Shown: positions 34,951 through 44,409 of the stretch, in pieces
How positions within the stretch are numbered: the first letter of the stretch is position 1
How the letters are laid out: each line of letters begins with the position of its first letter
Assembly (NCBI RefSeq): GCF_012911815.1
Contig: NZ_JAATNW010000003.1
Span: forward strand, 62,001 to 126,000
DNA from: Alteromonas ponticola
Lineage (GTDB): Bacteria > Pseudomonadota > Gammaproteobacteria > Enterobacterales > Alteromonadaceae
Direction: 5' to 3'
DNA length: 64,000 bases
Made by a program: the position numbers and the translations under genes
The notes under the pieces: generated by a model
The model's input: the letters and a program-made list of their open reading frames with translations, nothing else
What the model was told of the DNA's origin: nothing
The model's database searches: none

Positions 34951-34964
34951 GTGACCTGAATCAC
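34951..34964. promoter_or_regulatory. Candidate CRP-type palindrome before the SonM-like gene
   Basis: GTGA-N6-TCAC (N6 = CCTGAA), the core of a CRP/FNR-family site, lies 82 bp upstream of the methyltransferase start in the 128-bp gap behind the chemoreceptor gene. It could activate the peptide row from a class I position. No clear -10/-35 pair confirms it. Confidence 0.35.
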
Positions 34965-34997
34965 GCTATGATTGATGTCAAAGTGGTATAATGCTTT

Positions 34998-37322
34998 TTA
35001 ATTGGTCTTAAAACGAGCGATCATAGATGTGAGATGATTTGCAACTTTGTTAAGCTCCTGGGCAGACTCGTTTGTTTGTTTGGCTCCTTTTTCGATGCCT
35101 TCAGCCATCTCTGAAATTCGTGAGACATTTTCACTGACAGAGTGTGATGTGGCCTCCTGCTCTTCTGCTGCGGCAGCAATCGTATTCGACATTTCCTGTA
35201 CGTGCTCGATTAATGACGTGACTTCGCGCATTGCCTGGCTGACACCATCTACTAATTCGATACCCTGCTCAGCGGCACCTCCCGCTTTTTGCATAGTAAC
35301 GACAGATTGCTCTGATGATGTCGTCATCTTTTCAATTATCTGAGAGACTTCAATTGTATTTTCCTGAGAGCGATTAGCCAGCGCACGTACTTCGTCCGCG
35401 ACTACTGAAAAGCCCCGTCCCGCATCACCGGCTCTAGCCGCTTCAATAGCGGCATTTAACGCCAACAGATTGGTTTGATCGGCAATTCCGGTAATGACAT
35501 TTAGTACTGAAGTAATCTGATTAACATCATGTTTGAGCGAGGCAATCACTTTACTCGCCATTCTGATATGCTCCACTAGCTGTTTAATATTGTCAGCTGC
35601 GAGTGCGGATTTTTTGTTGTTTTCACTTAAACGGTATTTCGCTCTTTCCCCTTCTTCGTGCATGGTAGCAATGGAGTTAGATACTTCAGCTATTGAAGCT
35701 GAAAGTTGTTCGACGGCACTGGCCACCATATGGGTTTCATCACGTTGAAGCGAGGTTGAATTTCGACTGCTGTCTGTGATTGATTCTAACTGAATAGCAG
35801 TTGTTGTTAATGAAGCGGCTTCCTCTTTGACACTCGAAATGATGTCGCGAATTTGAATGATGAACTGGTTAAATGGGCTAATGATCCTGTCCACTTCATC
35901 GATATTAGACTTTTTAAGCTGGATGGTTAAATCACCTTTTCCAGACGCCAATTGTTGGCAGGTGTCACCAACATCATTAAGTGGTTTAACAATTTTGCGG
36001 GCAACTAAAAACGCCACTATTGTAGCGACGATAGATATAAGGATTAGTAACACTGTGGTCCATAATATTAATCGGTTCTTAACTCCGACAGAAGCACTTT
36101 GTGCTTCAGCGACGTCCATTTCAGCTATCAGACCGTAAACGTGATCACCAATGCGAAGGGGTGAAAAATAAGAATAAACCGATACATCTCTGTAATCGAC
36201 GATTTCTTCAAACCCTGTCTCCCCTGTTAACGCTGCTTTGGCCGCAATAGAATCGACTTTCTGAATGCCCACAGAAGTATTGGCATCGTTTATCGCAATT
36301 GCGTCCGTGGGATATTTACTGGAGATAGCTTTAAGATAAGCATCTTTATCTTCTACGAAGAAGCGACTTTCATTGATAAGTAGGCGATCTTTGTTGATGA
36401 GATAGGTTTCGCCTGAAGCACCAAATCCTCGTTCTACCCATTGTTGATCATGCGTTAAAATGCTGCTTATTTCGTCCAGGGGGATCTGAAAAATCAATAC
36501 CGAAATCAGGCGATTTCCATCGAAGACAGGCGCTGCAATAAAGCCTGCCATGGCGTTATAAGAAGGCAAATAGGTGGTTAACTGGCTCACTGCCACTTCA
36601 GCTTTTTTTGTCGCTTTTACCGCTTTATTGAATGCTTCAGCAATACCCGAGCCCGCGTAGGGACCTGACTTGAGGTTGGTCGCAAAGTCCAGCTCTTTAT
36701 ATACGCTGTACGTAATTGCTCCACTCTGCGCATCAACCAAAAAGATATCATAGTAACCAAAACGCTGTAAGAAGCGCTGAAAATCGGCGTGATATTGGTC
36801 ATGCACCTGAGCATAACTGGTCGCATTGTTCAAATCGACCAACTTGTCTTTCTCACCAATAGCAAAGCGGGAGTTCGCTATAAAATCGAATTGCAGAAGT
36901 GTAGCGGTATCTGACAGGTCATTTACAAGCTGAAGGGCGTTGTCTAGCCTCGTGTCGTTTCTTTGCTTATATAGCTCTGCAAAGTCGTCAGTGTAATACT
37001 TAATTAACGACTGATGTTGTGGGTTACTAAGTGCATTTCTCTGCTGGGGGTATTCAACGAAAGCCTGCCTAAACGCCTTTGACGCTTGGATTGTGGTTTG
37101 TTCTTCAGCTTTGTCTACAATTTGCTTTTGTATGAAATTAAAGTAATCAAGGATGGCGTGCTTAGTTTGCACATTTTTATTAGTTAAACTTTGCTCGGCT
37201 GCATCATCTAACGCTTTTCCTGACTCACTAACCGCAATGGTGAGGGTAATGATTCCCAGCAGTAAAATCGACACTACGACCAGCGGAATAATCGTCAGCA
37301 ATAGGCGTTGCATTAAGCTCAC
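34998..37322 (-). CDS. Methyl-accepting chemotaxis protein
   Basis: This 774-residue chemoreceptor has an N-terminal transmembrane helix (8-30) and a large periplasmic sensor (about 35-405; probably a double-Cache-type fold, judging from its size). A second helix (about 410-435), a HAMP domain and a signalling helix pair follow, with the conserved hairpin tip [18 protein letters not shown]. It has no NWETF-type CheR/CheB tether; the C-terminus is ARFKTN. The start is a GTG at 37322 with GGGAGG four bases upstream. The ligand is unknown. Confidence 0.92.
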   Translation of the reverse strand: MSLMQRLLLTIIPLVVVSILLLGIITLTIAVSESGKALDDAAEQSLTNKNVQTKHAILDYFNFIQKQIVDKAEEQTTIQASKAFRQAFVEYPQQRNALSNPQHQSLIKYYTDDFAELYKQRNDTRLDNALQLVNDLSDTATLLQFDFIANSRFAIGEKDKLVDLNNATSYAQVHDQYHADFQRFLQRFGYYDIFLVDAQSGAITYSVYKELDFATNLKSGPYAGSGIAEAFNKAVKATKKAEVAVSQLTTYLPSYNAMAGFIAAPVFDGNRLISVLIFQIPLDEISSILTHDQQWVERGFGASGETYLINKDRLLINESRFFVEDKDAYLKAISSKYPTDAIAINDANTSVGIQKVDSIAAKAALTGETGFEEIVDYRDVSVYSYFSPLRIGDHVYGLIAEMDVAEAQSASVGVKNRLILWTTVLLILISIVATIVAFLVARKIVKPLNDVGDTCQQLASGKGDLTIQLKKSNIDEVDRIISPFNQFIIQIRDIISSVKEEAASLTTTAIQLESITDSSRNSTSLQRDETHMVASAVEQLSASIAEVSNSIATMHEEGERAKYRLSENNKKSALAADNIKQLVEHIRMASKVIASLKHDVNQITSVLNVITGIADQTNLLALNAAIEAARAGDAGRGFSVVADEVRALANRSQENTIEVSQIIEKMTTSSEQSVVTMQKAGGAAEQGIELVDGVSQAMREVTSLIEHVQEMSNTIAAAAEEQEATSHSVSENVSRISEMAEGIEKGAKQTNESAQELNKVANHLTSMIARFKTN

Positions 37323-37454
37323 ACCAAACCTCCCTGTTTATGCAATATGAAATGAAATTAGTAAGTTAGAAAAACTGTAGTAGGCATATTATTAAAATAC
37401 CATCTTTTTTGCTTTCGTTGCGAAATAAAACCAGAAATGTAAATGAGAAGTGGT

Positions 37455-38618
37455 TTAGCGAAGCATCTGATCGTCGTCTGCTTTAAGCAGCAGCCGTTTG
37501 CTATCGACCAAACATTTTTTGGCGTAATCACCAAACCATTGACCAATCGATAAGAACTGTTTAATAAATGAAGCTTTATCACCCGCTTCCAATTTTTCCA
37601 GAGCATCTCCGTAACGTTTGTGAAACCGCTTTAAAAGCGCAATATTTTCCGGATTGGCGAATATAATATCGGCGTACAGGTTGGGAGCCTGAGCGAACAG
37701 TCTACCTACCATGGCCAGTTCAAGCCGGTAAATAGGTGAACTGAACACGGTCAGCATATTTAAGTCAGGCCCTTCTTCTTGTAAATGCGCACCGTAAACG
37801 AAGGTTGAAAAGTGGCGCATCACCTGAATATACGCCATGGCTTGGTCGTGTTGCTGGGCTGAACTGTGATGCACTGCCGCCCCCCAAATTGTCATCTGTT
37901 CAAGCAACCACTGATAGGCTTCTGGCATTCGGCCATCACACACCACCACTACTTGCTTGATCATGCCCGGGGCGTCCGGGCCAAACATGGGATGTAAGCC
38001 CACTACCGGCCCTTGGTGAACCTCTAACATAGTTTGCAATGGCTTTACTTTGATACTGGTGATATCGGCCAATATACAATCAGCTGGCAAATTCCCAAGC
38101 TGACGAATGATTTTTTCAGTGAGATTAATCGGTACGGCAACAATAACCAGCTGCGAGCGCGCCAATAACTCATCTGTCTCACGTTTTTGCCAGTCTGCTT
38201 TTTCAATCACTGAAACAGAATAACCACTTTTCCCGAACAACGAGCAGATCACGCTCCCCAATGCGCCATGCCCACCGATCACAGTGACCCGATGGATATC
38301 GGAATTAGCACAGCGATAGCGGTTGTTTTGGGTATGGTAAGACTCACGCATAATACGACGCAACAGGTCTTCAATTAAATCCGCTGAAACGCCAAGCTGC
38401 ATCGCCTGTTGTCGACGCCTTTGAATAAGGGTGGCTTCGCGCTCTGGTACGAAAACTGGCATACCCGTGTGAGCTTTAATTTCACCAATTTGCCCCGTAA
38501 GCTGTGCTCGTCGCCGCAACAAATCAACCAGTTCAGCGTCGATTGCATCGATCCCTTCACGCAGCCGATCCAGTTGTTCATCAAAGTTTTTCATAGCGGT
38601 AGAATCAAGCGACTTCAT
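37455..38618 (-). CDS. tyrA: Bifunctional chorismate mutase / prephenate dehydrogenase (T-protein)
   Basis: This 387-residue enzyme leads to 4-hydroxyphenylpyruvate and tyrosine. An N-terminal chorismate mutase domain (about 10-95) is followed by an NAD-dependent prephenate dehydrogenase with the nucleotide-binding motif GGHGALG near residue 115, the catalytic region HPMFGPD, and a helical C-terminal domain. It overlaps the end of aroF by 14 bp, as expected for the aroF-tyrA operon, and should share its TyrR control. Confidence 0.95.
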   Translation of the reverse strand: MKSLDSTAMKNFDEQLDRLREGIDAIDAELVDLLRRRAQLTGQIGEIKAHTGMPVFVPEREATLIQRRRQQAMQLGVSADLIEDLLRRIMRESYHTQNNRYRCANSDIHRVTVIGGHGALGSVICSLFGKSGYSVSVIEKADWQKRETDELLARSQLVIVAVPINLTEKIIRQLGNLPADCILADITSIKVKPLQTMLEVHQGPVVGLHPMFGPDAPGMIKQVVVVCDGRMPEAYQWLLEQMTIWGAAVHHSSAQQHDQAMAYIQVMRHFSTFVYGAHLQEEGPDLNMLTVFSSPIYRLELAMVGRLFAQAPNLYADIIFANPENIALLKRFHKRYGDALEKLEAGDKASFIKQFLSIGQWFGDYAKKCLVDSKRLLLKADDDQMLR

Positions 38619-39696
38619 CCCGTTTATTCTGTCTTAACGGCAATACGGTTATCAGCTTGTCCCGGGTCTGGGTGATGAGGTTTTCCGTTGTGCCCCAGTC
38701 AATACAGCCGTCGGTAATAGATACGCCATAATCTAATTCCTCTGGGCGTTTTCCATTGGCATTCTGGCTTCCGGCATAAATATTACTTTCCAGCATCACG
38801 CCGATAATAGACTGATTACCTTCTAGAATCTGATTTACCACGTTTTTGGCTACCAGTGCCTGACGCTTATAGTCTTTGCTTGAGTTCGCGTGACTGCAAT
38901 CCACTACGAGCCCGGCACTTAGCGCGGCTTCCTGCAAGGTTAATTCAAATTCAGAGATACAAACTGAATCGTAGTTAGGTTGCTTGCCTCCACGCAGAAT
39001 AATATGTCCGTCTGGGTTACCACTGGTAGCGATAACACTGACCTGACCCTGCTTATTTATGCCCATGAAGCGATGGCCGGACGCCGCCGACTTTAATGCG
39101 TTTATCGCAATATCCAGGCTTCCGTCTGTACCATTTTTAAAGCCTACTGGCATTGAAAGACCACTGGCCATTTCCCGATGTGTTTGCGATTCGCTGGTAC
39201 GTGCGCCAATGGCACTCCAGCTAAATAGTTCGGCCAGATACTGTGGGCTGATAGGATCGAGCGCCTCCGTGGCTACCGGAAGCTCTAGTTCGGCCAGCCA
39301 AATCAATAATTCACGGGCTTTGCGCAGACCGGTTTCGATATCAAAGCTACCATCCATATTAGGATCATTAATTAACCCTTTCCACCCTGTGGTGGTACGA
39401 GGTTTTTCAAAGTATACGCGCATGACGATGAACAGCGTGTCTTTACACGACTCGTGCAACTCTTTAAGACGTAATGCATACTCTTTCGCCGCATCTATAT
39501 CGTGAATGGAACAGGGGCCACACACTACCAACAGACGATGATCGCGACGGTGAATAATATCGGCGATGGTGGCGCGGGCTTGTGAAATAACGTTAAGTGC
39601 ATGAGCTGAAACAGGTAATTCTTCGTTCAATGCTTCAGGAGTAATCAGAACATCTTCAGCACTGATATGAATATTATTAACGGTGTCCTTGATCAT
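38605..39696 (-). CDS. aroF: 3-deoxy-7-phosphoheptulonate (DAHP) synthase, AroF type
   Basis: This 363-residue class I DAHP synthase condenses phosphoenolpyruvate with erythrose 4-phosphate, the first step of aromatic amino-acid synthesis. Visible active-site segments are VCGPCSIHD, RVYFEKPRTTTGWKG, GARTSESQ and DCSHANSSKD. Co-transcription with tyrA and a TyrR box in the promoter region identify it as the tyrosine-regulated isoenzyme AroF rather than AroG or AroH. Confidence 0.94.
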   Translation of the reverse strand: MIKDTVNNIHISAEDVLITPEALNEELPVSAHALNVISQARATIADIIHRRDHRLLVVCGPCSIHDIDAAKEYALRLKELHESCKDTLFIVMRVYFEKPRTTTGWKGLINDPNMDGSFDIETGLRKARELLIWLAELELPVATEALDPISPQYLAELFSWSAIGARTSESQTHREMASGLSMPVGFKNGTDGSLDIAINALKSAASGHRFMGINKQGQVSVIATSGNPDGHIILRGGKQPNYDSVCISEFELTLQEAALSAGLVVDCSHANSSKDYKRQALVAKNVVNQILEGNQSIIGVMLESNIYAGSQNANGKRPEELDYGVSITDGCIDWGTTENLITQTRDKLITVLPLRQNKRDEVA

Positions 39697-39758
39697 TTTG
39701 CTCTCTAACCAATAGATGAATACAGTAGAATGGATAACGCTGCTGGTGCAATTTCAAT

Positions 39759-39776
39759 TGTAAATAAAATTTTACA
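39759..39776 (-). promoter_or_regulatory. TyrR box upstream of aroF
   Basis: The palindrome TGTAAA-N6-TTTACA is a perfect match to the strong TyrR-binding consensus and lies 63 bp upstream of the aroF start. A TTGCAC-N18-TACTGT pair on the minus strand just downstream could be the promoter, which would place the box beside the -35. Tyrosine-bound TyrR would repress the aroF-tyrA operon from here. Confidence 0.8.
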
Positions 39777-39858
39777 ACTCTAAGGAAGGCAACATTAATT
39801 GCAGACGTTGACTTTTTATCAATAAATCATTAAGTGCGCAACCATTTCATGAAACATT

Positions 39859-40359
39859 TTAAAAATCGTTTCTGGTTACCAACTGGTTAGCTTGTACGTT
39901 GGTGTTATCTGGAATTACGGTACCGGGTAACACTGTCACCTTATTTCCCAGCGTTACATTGCGGCCAATATTGATAGGCTCAGCGCGCTGCAGTCCCTGA
40001 CCTCGTTTGCAGGCATCCTTTGAATGATGTAGTGCACATATTACTACATCATTACCCACAATAAGGTTGTCACCAAGCTTAACAATCCCGGCATCCAGTA
40101 CCACGACTCTGTTACCAAATGTCGCCTGCCCTTGAAGCTGGATATTAAAACCATAGTCACAGAAAAATTGCATACCAACCTGTAACGATGTTGCGGCAGG
40201 ACAAAGGTGCTTTAATACGTTGATTCGCTCGTCATCGCCTAAATCCAGTTGATTCAGTTGCCAACACCATTGTTTGGCCGCCAGGCGTGCCTGCCTTAAC
40301 GGTTTTGCATGGGTGGAGTACCACTTCCCGGCGTAAATAGATTGCCAAATGGGGTGCAT
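39859..40359 (-). CDS. Left-handed beta-helix acyltransferase (maltose/galactoside acetyltransferase-like)
   Basis: This 166-residue hexapeptide-repeat acetyltransferase of the LacA/Maa/NodL group has a short N-terminal helical region, then beta-helix turns (LGDNLIVGNDVVI, INIGRNVTLGNKVTVLPGTVI). The usual catalytic histidine is probably in ALHHSKD. I chose the ATG at 40359; the longer frame would start at a TTG inside the rplS terminator. The acceptor is unknown. It lies just beyond the ribosomal-protein operon terminator and probably relies on read-through or its own promoter. Confidence 0.75.
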   Translation of the reverse strand: MHPIWQSIYAGKWYSTHAKPLRQARLAAKQWCWQLNQLDLGDDERINVLKHLCPAATSLQVGMQFFCDYGFNIQLQGQATFGNRVVVLDAGIVKLGDNLIVGNDVVICALHHSKDACKRGQGLQRAEPINIGRNVTLGNKVTVLPGTVIPDNTNVQANQLVTRNDF

Positions 40360-40381
40360 AGTTTTTGGTGTCTTTAAATGC

Positions 40382-40408
40382 AAAAAACCCGCGTAAACGC
40401 GGGTTTTT
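40382..40408 (-). terminator. Intrinsic terminator of the rpsP-rimM-trmD-rplS operon
   Basis: CCCGCGT and ACGCGGG pair around a two-base loop and are followed on the minus strand by six T residues, 32 bp past the rplS stop codon. A run of A residues on the other side makes it usable in both directions. Confidence 0.9.
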
Positions 40409-40440
40409 CAAAGTTAACAATAACGCAAGGATTAGTAATC

Positions 40441-40803
40441 TTAGTTAAGCTTCTCTCTGATACGTGCAGATTTACCTGAACGCTCACGCAGAAAGTAAAG
40501 CTTAGCACGGCGAACCGCACCACGACGTTTCACTTCAATTGAAGAAACAGCCGGGCTGTGGGTTTGGAATACACGCTCTACGCCTTCGCCGCTAGAAATT
40601 TTACGCACGGTAAAAGACGAGTGAAGACCACGGTTACGTTTAGCAATAACAACACCTTCATAAGCCTGAAGACGCTCTTTGTCACCTTCGGTAACGCGCA
40701 CTTTAACCACAACTGTGTCACCTGGGCCGAACGCAGGAACATCAGTTTTTAGCTGTGCTTGTTCAATTTTTTTGATGATATCTTGACTGATTTTGCTCAT
40801 CAT
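40441..40803 (-). CDS. rplS: 50S ribosomal protein L19
   Basis: This 120-residue L19 sits at the 30S-50S interface. The family core [20 protein letters not shown] and the basic C-terminal stretch [15 protein letters not shown] are visible. Two adjacent ATG codons begin the gene, and the second (40800) is slightly better spaced from GAGG. Last gene of the rpsP operon. Confidence 0.97.
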   Translation of the reverse strand: MMSKISQDIIKKIEQAQLKTDVPAFGPGDTVVVKVRVTEGDKERLQAYEGVVIAKRNRGLHSSFTVRKISSGEGVERVFQTHSPAVSSIEVKRRGAVRRAKLYFLRERSGKSARIREKLN

Positions 40804-40818
40804 ATCCTCTCGTCCTAG

Positions 40819-41580
40819 TTAACTGTCATCTTGCTGCAACTGTTCAGTGAACTCATTGAGTAACCGTTGTTGCTCCTCAGTCAGAGCTAGGTGATTTAAT
40901 AATTCAGGGCGACGCTGCCAGGTTCTACCTAACGACTGCATCAACCGCCACTGCCTAATTTTTTCGTGATCACCACTTAATAACACTGGGGGGACCGCTT
41001 TACCGTCGAGCACTTCAGGCCGCGTATAGTGCGGACAATCCAGCAACCCTTCGGCGAATGAATCTTCGATGGCTGATGCGTGATGTCCTAAAACGCCCGG
41101 TACTAACCTGGCTACAGCATCCATCAGCACAAGTGCTGGCAACTCGCCACCACTTAACACGTAATCCCCGATTGACCATTCTTCGTCAACCTGGTTTTCA
41201 ATTACGCGTTCATCGATTCCTTCATAACGGCCACAGACTAAGATCATGCGGTCGTTACTGGCCAGCGTTTTCACCCCAGCCTGATCCAGCGGTTTCCCTT
41301 GTGGGGATAAGTAGATCACTTTACTTTGTTCTCCGCCAGCCTGTTTGGCTGCCGAAATAGCGTCTGTTAAAGGCTTGACCATCATCAACATTCCCGGACC
41401 ACCGCCATAAGGGCGATCATCCACGGTGCGATGGCGGTCGTGAGTAAAATCACGCGGGTTAAAATGGTCTATCGCTATTTTGCCTGACTTCACCGCCCGT
41501 CCCACAACACCTTGCTGCGAGAAGGGTGCAAACATGTCAGGAAACAAACTAACGATGCCGAACCATTTTTCCGTGGTCAC
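40819..41580 (-). CDS. trmD: tRNA (guanine-37-N1)-methyltransferase TrmD
   Basis: This 253-residue SPOUT methyltransferase adds m1G37 beside the anticodon, preventing +1 frameshifts. The knotted SAM-binding region contains [11 protein letters not shown] and [13 protein letters not shown]. The N-terminal [10 protein letters not shown] and [11 protein letters not shown] are typical. It abuts rimM with no spacer and is followed 15 bp later by rplS. Confidence 0.98.
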   Translation of the reverse strand: MTTEKWFGIVSLFPDMFAPFSQQGVVGRAVKSGKIAIDHFNPRDFTHDRHRTVDDRPYGGGPGMLMMVKPLTDAISAAKQAGGEQSKVIYLSPQGKPLDQAGVKTLASNDRMILVCGRYEGIDERVIENQVDEEWSIGDYVLSGGELPALVLMDAVARLVPGVLGHHASAIEDSFAEGLLDCPHYTRPEVLDGKAVPPVLLSGDHEKIRQWRLMQSLGRTWQRRPELLNHLALTEEQQRLLNEFTEQLQQDDS

Positions 41581-42102
41581 TTAGAACCCCGGGTCCCAGT
41601 CTACCGTAATTACTCTGCCTGATTTATCCACCGACTGTACGACTGAATCGAACACAAACGGCAGTAATCTTTCTTTTTGACCAAATGCATCTTTACCATT
41701 GGCTTTGACTTGTAACACGTCATTAGCCCCGGTATTAAATACATCTTTGACCACACCCAGGTCGTAACCTTGCGTTGTCACTACCTGCATGCCGGTCAGG
41801 TCGCGCCAGTAAAATTCATCTTCGCCCAGCTCAGGAAGCTGGTCAGCCAGAATATGGATATCCAGATTTTTGATGCGTTCGGCATCATCACGGCTATCGA
41901 CATTTTCTATTTTGGCCACCAAAGATTTACCATGCGGACGCCACTGGTCAATCTGGTATTCTTTACCATCACCGAGAATCCACGGCGAATAATCAAAAAT
42001 ACCCGCGGGTGTATCGGTATAGCTGTTGATCTTGACCCAACCTTTTACTCCATACGGAGCGCCAATTTTGCCAATAACAACTTTGTCAGACGCTTGACTC
42101 AT
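41581..42102 (-). CDS. rimM: 16S rRNA maturation factor RimM
   Basis: This 173-residue ribosome-assembly factor acts on the 30S head region near S19. The N-terminal domain holds IGAPYGVKGWVKI, and the C-terminal PRC barrel begins near DEFYWRDLTGMQV. Placed between rpsP and trmD as in nearly all proteobacteria. Confidence 0.97.
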   Translation of the reverse strand: MSQASDKVVIGKIGAPYGVKGWVKINSYTDTPAGIFDYSPWILGDGKEYQIDQWRPHGKSLVAKIENVDSRDDAERIKNLDIHILADQLPELGEDEFYWRDLTGMQVVTTQGYDLGVVKDVFNTGANDVLQVKANGKDAFGQKERLLPFVFDSVVQSVDKSGRVITVDWDPGF

Positions 42103-42124
42103 CTATACCCACCACTTTTGCAGC

Positions 42125-42376
42125 TTATGCTGCTGATTTTTTAGCTTCTTTTACCAAGCTAGTTACGCGCTCAGACAAGCTCGCGCCAACTCCAACCCAG
42201 TAATCTACACGCTCTAGATCGACACGAAGACGCTCCGATTGACCTTGTGCAGTTGGATTGAAGAAACCAACGTTTTCAATAAAACGTCCGTTTCTTGCGC
42301 GACGGCTGTCAGCCACCACTAGTTGATAAAATGGACGCTTTTTCGCGCCACCACGCTGTAAACGAATAGTAACCAT
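42125..42376 (-). CDS. rpsP: 30S ribosomal protein S16
   Basis: This 83-residue S16 has the family opening [18 protein letters not shown] and the [15 protein letters not shown] segment. It is needed for assembly of the 30S body. First gene of its operon, with GAGG upstream of the ATG and a strong promoter about 90 bp away. Confidence 0.98.
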   Translation of the reverse strand: MVTIRLQRGGAKKRPFYQLVVADSRRARNGRFIENVGFFNPTAQGQSERLRVDLERVDYWVGVGASLSERVTSLVKEAKKSAA

Positions 42377-42463
42377 AGTTGCCTCAAACTCGTTGTAGCG
42401 TTACCGTTAACTTACCTTCCCGTGCTGATGCAAAAAGCAGCAGACAAATGGGAAGGCCGCGGC

Positions 42464-42491
42464 ATTATACGGATTTAGCGCGCTTATTCAA
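42464..42491 (-). promoter_or_regulatory. Sigma-70 promoter of the rpsP operon
   Basis: A -35 TTGAAT (42491-42486) and a perfect -10 TATAAT (42469-42464) are separated by 16 bp on the minus strand and followed by a GC-rich discriminator GCCGCGGCC. The leader to the rpsP ATG is about 80 nt. The discriminator suggests stringent control, as usual for ribosomal operons. Confidence 0.8.
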
Positions 42492-42594
42492 GTTTTAATC
42501 AAAAAAGAAAACGAAAAGGAACGGGGTGGTTCGTGATTAAGTCGTGTAAACTGGTCCCGGACTTTTTAACGCCCTTTCACCAAAGGAACAGCAT

Positions 42595-44346
42595 GTGCAA
42601 ATTGACATCCCGATAACCACGACCGAGGTGTTGCGATGGGTAGGCAGACATCTGGCTCATTATCGCTGGCAAGTGGCCGGGGCTATCGTTGCTTTATTTA
42701 TCGCTGCTGGCGCCTGGCTGATTTTAGGTCAGGGTATCAAAGTGGCGGTGGATGAAGGATTTATTGACAACAACCCATCTATTTTGAATACCGCAGTGGT
42801 TGCAGTACTGATTATCTGCTTGATTGCCAGCATCGCCACTTATTTTCGTTTTTACCTGATGAGTCTGCTAGGCGAGCGAATCAGCGCCGATATTCGCAAC
42901 GAAGTGTTCGCACACCTGCTGACCCTGCCCCCGTCATTTTTCGCAAAAACCCGCACTGGCGAAGTGATCTCCCGTTTCACCAGTGACACTACTGTTTTAC
43001 AAACAGTCATAGGCAGCAGTGTGTCCATGGCAGTGCGGTCTGTGGTTACCTTTATAGGTGCGGTCGTGCTGATGGCAATAACCAGTCCGATTCTTACGCT
43101 GTGTGTATTGTTAGCCGTACCGGGTGTACTATTGCCGCTTCGTATATTGGCGCCTCGCGTCAGAACATACGCGAAAGAAAGTCAGGACAAAATTGCGGAT
43201 TTAGGGGCGCACGTCGATCAGGCTTTGCATGAAATCACGACGGTTCAAGCGTTTAATGCGCAATCGTTTGAACAACAACTGTTTAAGCAGCGGGTGGGAC
43301 ATTCGCTCAGCGCGGCTAAAAAACGCATCCATTTTCGCTCACAGCTTATAGGCGCGATAATGCTTGTCAGCCTTGCTGCTATTACGACGATAGCCTGGAT
43401 TGGTGCTCGCCAGGTGTTTGCAGATGAAATGAGTATGGGGGAGCTTTCGGCGTTTTTATTTTATGCCGTGCTGGCAGGTGGTAGTGTGGCCACCATCAGT
43501 GAAGTAATTGGCGACGTGCAACGGGGGGTTGGTGCAAGCGAACGACTATTACAGCTATTGCACACCGAGCCATCTATTTATTCAGGTACCCAGCCATTAT
43601 TACAGGATACGCGCCAACCGCCCACTATACGTTTTGAGAAAGTAACCTTTGCCTACCCTGAAAACCCGGTTCTTTTCAGCGAACTCTCTCTCATTATCAA
43701 CTCCGGTGAAAAGGTCGCTTTAGTTGGCCCCAGTGGCGCCGGAAAAACGTCGCTTTTCCAACTGCTGCTGCGCTTTTACCAGCCGCAAGAAGGCCAAATT
43801 AAAATAGGTTCACAGTCTATCGAGCAGGTACGTTTGACCGATTTACGTAATACCATCGCAATTGTGACACAGGAGCCTGTGATATTCGCCACCACGGTTC
43901 AGGAAAATATTGCATACGGTAGGCCTGAAGCCAGCCTTGCTGAGATCAAAAAAGCGGCCAAAGCTGCCTATGCTGACGACTTTATCGAACAATTGGAGTT
44001 GGGCTATGATACTCAGCTTGGTGAACGTGGGGTTCGATTGTCGGGCGGGCAACGCCAGCGCATTGCGATTGCCCGAGCCATCCTGGCCAATCGCCCTATT
44101 TTGCTACTCGATGAAGCTACCAGCGCGTTAGATGCTCGCAGTGAAAAAATGGTACAACATGCCCTCAATCGATTAATGCGCGGCCGCACAACCATTGTGA
44201 TTGCGCATAGATTAGCCACCGTTAAGCATGCGGACCGAATCGTGGTAATGGAAAAAGGCAGCATCAAATCCAGCGGCACACACACAGAACTGCTGGAACA
44301 CGATGCGTTGTACCGAGAATACGCTGAACTACAATTGCTTAGCTAA
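42595..44346 (+). CDS. ABC transporter, fused permease and ATPase (MsbA/ABCB type)
   Basis: This 583-residue half-transporter has six transmembrane helices (about 20-310) and a nucleotide-binding domain (about 340-583) with Walker A GPSGAGKTS, signature LSGGQRQRIAIARA and Walker B LLLDEATSALD. It is homodimeric by family rule and exports lipids, drugs or peptides; the substrate is unknown. The start is GTG 42595 with AAGGA upstream, because the ATG two bases before it is out of frame. It is followed 63 bp later by the RND pair, but a common role is not evident. Confidence 0.9.
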   Translation: MQIDIPITTTEVLRWVGRHLAHYRWQVAGAIVALFIAAGAWLILGQGIKVAVDEGFIDNNPSILNTAVVAVLIICLIASIATYFRFYLMSLLGERISADIRNEVFAHLLTLPPSFFAKTRTGEVISRFTSDTTVLQTVIGSSVSMAVRSVVTFIGAVVLMAITSPILTLCVLLAVPGVLLPLRILAPRVRTYAKESQDKIADLGAHVDQALHEITTVQAFNAQSFEQQLFKQRVGHSLSAAKKRIHFRSQLIGAIMLVSLAAITTIAWIGARQVFADEMSMGELSAFLFYAVLAGGSVATISEVIGDVQRGVGASERLLQLLHTEPSIYSGTQPLLQDTRQPPTIRFEKVTFAYPENPVLFSELSLIINSGEKVALVGPSGAGKTSLFQLLLRFYQPQEGQIKIGSQSIEQVRLTDLRNTIAIVTQEPVIFATTVQENIAYGRPEASLAEIKKAAKAAYADDFIEQLELGYDTQLGERGVRLSGGQRQRIAIARAILANRPILLLDEATSALDARSEKMVQHALNRLMRGRTTIVIAHRLATVKHADRIVVMEKGSIKSSGTHTELLEHDALYREYAELQLLS

Positions 44347-44409
44347 CGTATATGTGATGCCATACCCACCTGCTTTTTGTCTAAATGCGCTTTCAATACT
44401 GGATGTTTA

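Noticed and set aside
42595..44346. Dedicated exporter for the borosin-like peptide
   Set aside because: It lies 8 kb away on the other strand beyond ribosomal and aromatic genes, and has no peptidase domain or linked expression to support this.
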